Shown: piece by piece, positions 5,296 through 6,241 of the stretch | Position numbering within the stretch: position 1 is the first letter of the stretch | Layout: the number at the start of each line of letters is the position of its first letter | Origin: Paludibacter sp. | GTDB lineage: Bacteria > Bacteroidota > Bacteroidia > Bacteroidales > Paludibacteraceae | Length of the DNA stretch: 6,241 nt | Direction: 5' to 3' | Assembly: GCA_018054805.1 (NCBI GenBank) | Contig: JAGPIU010000064.1 | Coordinates: 1 to 6,241, forward strand | The notes under the pieces: model-generated | Seen by the model: only the letters and a program-made list of their open reading frames with translations | The model's database searches: none | Told to the model about the DNA's origin: nothing | Made by a program: the position numbers and the translations under genes

Positions 5296-6024
5296 TTATG
5301 ATTTGAACTGATTTATAAATGTTTCCCAATTATCAAATAAATCTTTCATGCTGTCGAATACCAAAGCAGCACCACTGTTGGTCAGCACTTTGTCGTCGAG
5401 CGGACCAGTGTTGACTGCTATGGTGTAAATGCCGGCAGCAGTAGCCGATTCTACGCCAAGAGGTGCGTTTTCCACCACCACAGCTTCGTGTGCTTCCAGT
5501 CCTGCTTTTTCCAAGGCCATCAGGTAGGGCTCAGGATGCGGTTTCCCGTGTTTTACATCAAAAGCTGTCACCATGTTTTCGGGAGCAAAAACATCTGGGA
5601 AAAATACCTGCAATCTGTCGAGCAGACTTGGTTGCCCTGAGCCGGTCACTAAGAAAATGCGCAAACCCTGTGCTTTGATTTTGCTGAGTAATTCAGCCGA
5701 AAAAGGCATTACCGGGGAAGGCGGATAGGCCTCGAAGTATTTGGATTTTATTTTGTAAATCTGTTGTTTCTCGTCTTCAGTGGCATTGCGGTTCCACTCG
5801 CGGTTAAAAGCGCCGTCGATGGTGGAATGTCCCGTGCGCCCTTCGTTCATGTAAGCTTCGTGTTCGGTAAACGGAATACCTATGTCGGTCATGGCGTTTA
5901 CCCATGCTGTGGCATGGTAGGGCATGGAGTCGAAAAGCACACCGTCCATATCGAAAAATATAGCTTTGGGGTTGAGTTCTTTACTTGTATTGTTTTGATA
6001 ATGAGAGATGGAATCTGCAAACAT
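5296..6024 (-). CDS. HAD-superfamily hydrolase, beta-phosphoglucomutase-like
   Basis: This 242-residue cytoplasmic protein is a Mg2+-dependent HAD phosphatase or phosphomutase with a helical cap inserted after motif I. Motif I is FFDMDGVLFDS (23-33), with Asp25 as nucleophile and Asp27 as acid/base. The cap region contains YHATAW (36-41) and GRTGHSTIDG (62-71), typical of the beta-phosphoglucomutase-like group. Motif II is VTGSGQ (126-131, Thr127), motif III is Lys161 in HGKPHPEPY, and motif IV is VVVENAPLGVESA (182-194), where Glu185-Asn186 replace the more common Glu-Asp. The Asn variant still can bind metal and recurs, to my knowledge, in Bacteroidota relatives. The substrate cannot be told: sugar phosphates are the usual ones for this group. 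It is the first gene of a probable operon with the porin downstream. The N-terminal 18 residues before the first strand are slightly longer than minimal; a later start is unlikely because no Met occurs before motif I. Confidence 0.9.
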   Translation of the reverse strand: MFADSISHYQNNTSKELNPKAIFFDMDGVLFDSMPYHATAWVNAMTDIGIPFTEHEAYMNEGRTGHSTIDGAFNREWNRNATEDEKQQIYKIKSKYFEAYPPSPVMPFSAELLSKIKAQGLRIFLVTGSGQPSLLDRLQVFFPDVFAPENMVTAFDVKHGKPHPEPYLMALEKAGLEAHEAVVVENAPLGVESATAAGIYTIAVNTGPLDDKVLTNSGAALVFDSMKDLFDNWETFINQFKS

Positions 6025-6044
6025 AAGGCATTGAAATTTTTGTG

Positions 6045-6052
6045 CAAAGATA
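6045..6052 (-). promoter_or_regulatory. Candidate -7 element of the HAD-porin operon
   Basis: On the minus strand 6052-6045 reads TATCTTTG, matching TAnnTTTG, 20 nt before the HAD start codon. No good -33 TTG is seen. The predicted leader is about 14 nt. Its placement in the divergent gap supports it more than the sequence match alone. Confidence 0.45.
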
Positions 6053-6165
6053 CTGTTTTATATCGATAATAAGGAGCCGAAGCTGCCTCTGTACAGGACG
6101 TGATGACATAAGTGTTTCATTTATATGTCGTTCGACTCGAAAATGTAACATAATTGTAATCTGCA

Positions 6166-6198
6166 TTGTTTTTCTGATAAACTGAAAATTTATTTTTG
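6166..6198 (+). promoter_or_regulatory. Candidate promoter for the gene at the right edge
   Basis: On the plus strand TTG at 6166-6168 and TATTTTTG at 6191-6198 are separated by 22 nt, fitting the TTG-N17-23-TAnnTTTG pattern described for Bacteroidota. The predicted start near 6204 leaves a leader of roughly 27 nt before ATG 6231. This is the only candidate in the window with both elements present. Confidence 0.5.
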
Positions 6199-6230
6199 CC
6201 AATAAAAAAGCCGAATTCTTTTATCATTTT

Positions 6231-6241
6231 ATGAAAAAATC
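6231..6241 (+). CDS. Start of a plus-strand gene (cut by right edge)
   Basis: ATG AAA AAA TC at the last 11 bases encodes MKK(S) and is cut by the edge. The two lysines after Met are how many exported-protein signals in this window begin, and a good promoter lies just upstream. Nothing can be said about its product; divergence from the HAD gene is the only context. Confidence 0.45.

Noticed and set aside
5981..6202. A 73-codon minus-strand frame overlapping the HAD start.
   Set aside because: It overlaps the well-supported HAD N-terminus in another frame and covers the divergent promoter region; no domain is visible.

Overview
The window looks like chromosomal DNA of a Bacteroidota bacterium, most likely order Bacteroidales. 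Four things suggest this: candidate -7 elements of the TAnnTTTG type upstream of several genes, no Shine-Dalgarno sequences before the start codons, signal peptides ending in short Q-containing motifs (SQSQ, LKAQ), and an outer-membrane porin of the Porin_O_P type. The genus cannot be named from sequence alone. All five substantial genes lie on the minus strand, so transcription runs from right to left; one probable plus-strand gene starts at the right edge.

From right to left: at 6231 a plus-strand gene begins and is cut off after about three codons. It diverges from a HAD-superfamily phosphatase/phosphomutase (5296-6024), which is followed after only 13 nt by an outer-membrane beta-barrel porin (4278-5282); the two probably share one transcript. 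Just downstream of the porin is a 40-nt hairpin (4221-4260) that is fully paired, through two G-U wobbles, only in the RNA of the porin strand. Next come hisD (2799-4115, histidinol dehydrogenase) and, after a 197-nt gap, hisC (1561-2601, histidinol-phosphate aminotransferase). HisC makes histidinol phosphate; HisD carries out the last two oxidations from histidinol to histidine. hisC ends in a textbook intrinsic terminator (1493-1529). The other histidine genes are not in the window.

Beyond the terminator, 441-1316 encodes a 291-residue exported protein made almost wholly of eleven 21-residue repeats with a DxxG...DxxG...Y pattern, similar in layout to YD/RHS repeats but with no toxin domain. 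It is the least ordinary gene here. It is followed on the same strand by the N-terminal part of a lipoprotein (1-317, running off the left edge), so the left end looks like a small cell-envelope or secreted-protein locus of unknown role.

The HAD, porin, hisD and hisC genes are ordinary and confidently assigned to family. I found no CRISPR array, insertion sequence, tRNA, rRNA or phage gene. The best candidates for something undescribed are the repeat protein and the strand-asymmetric hairpin after the porin.
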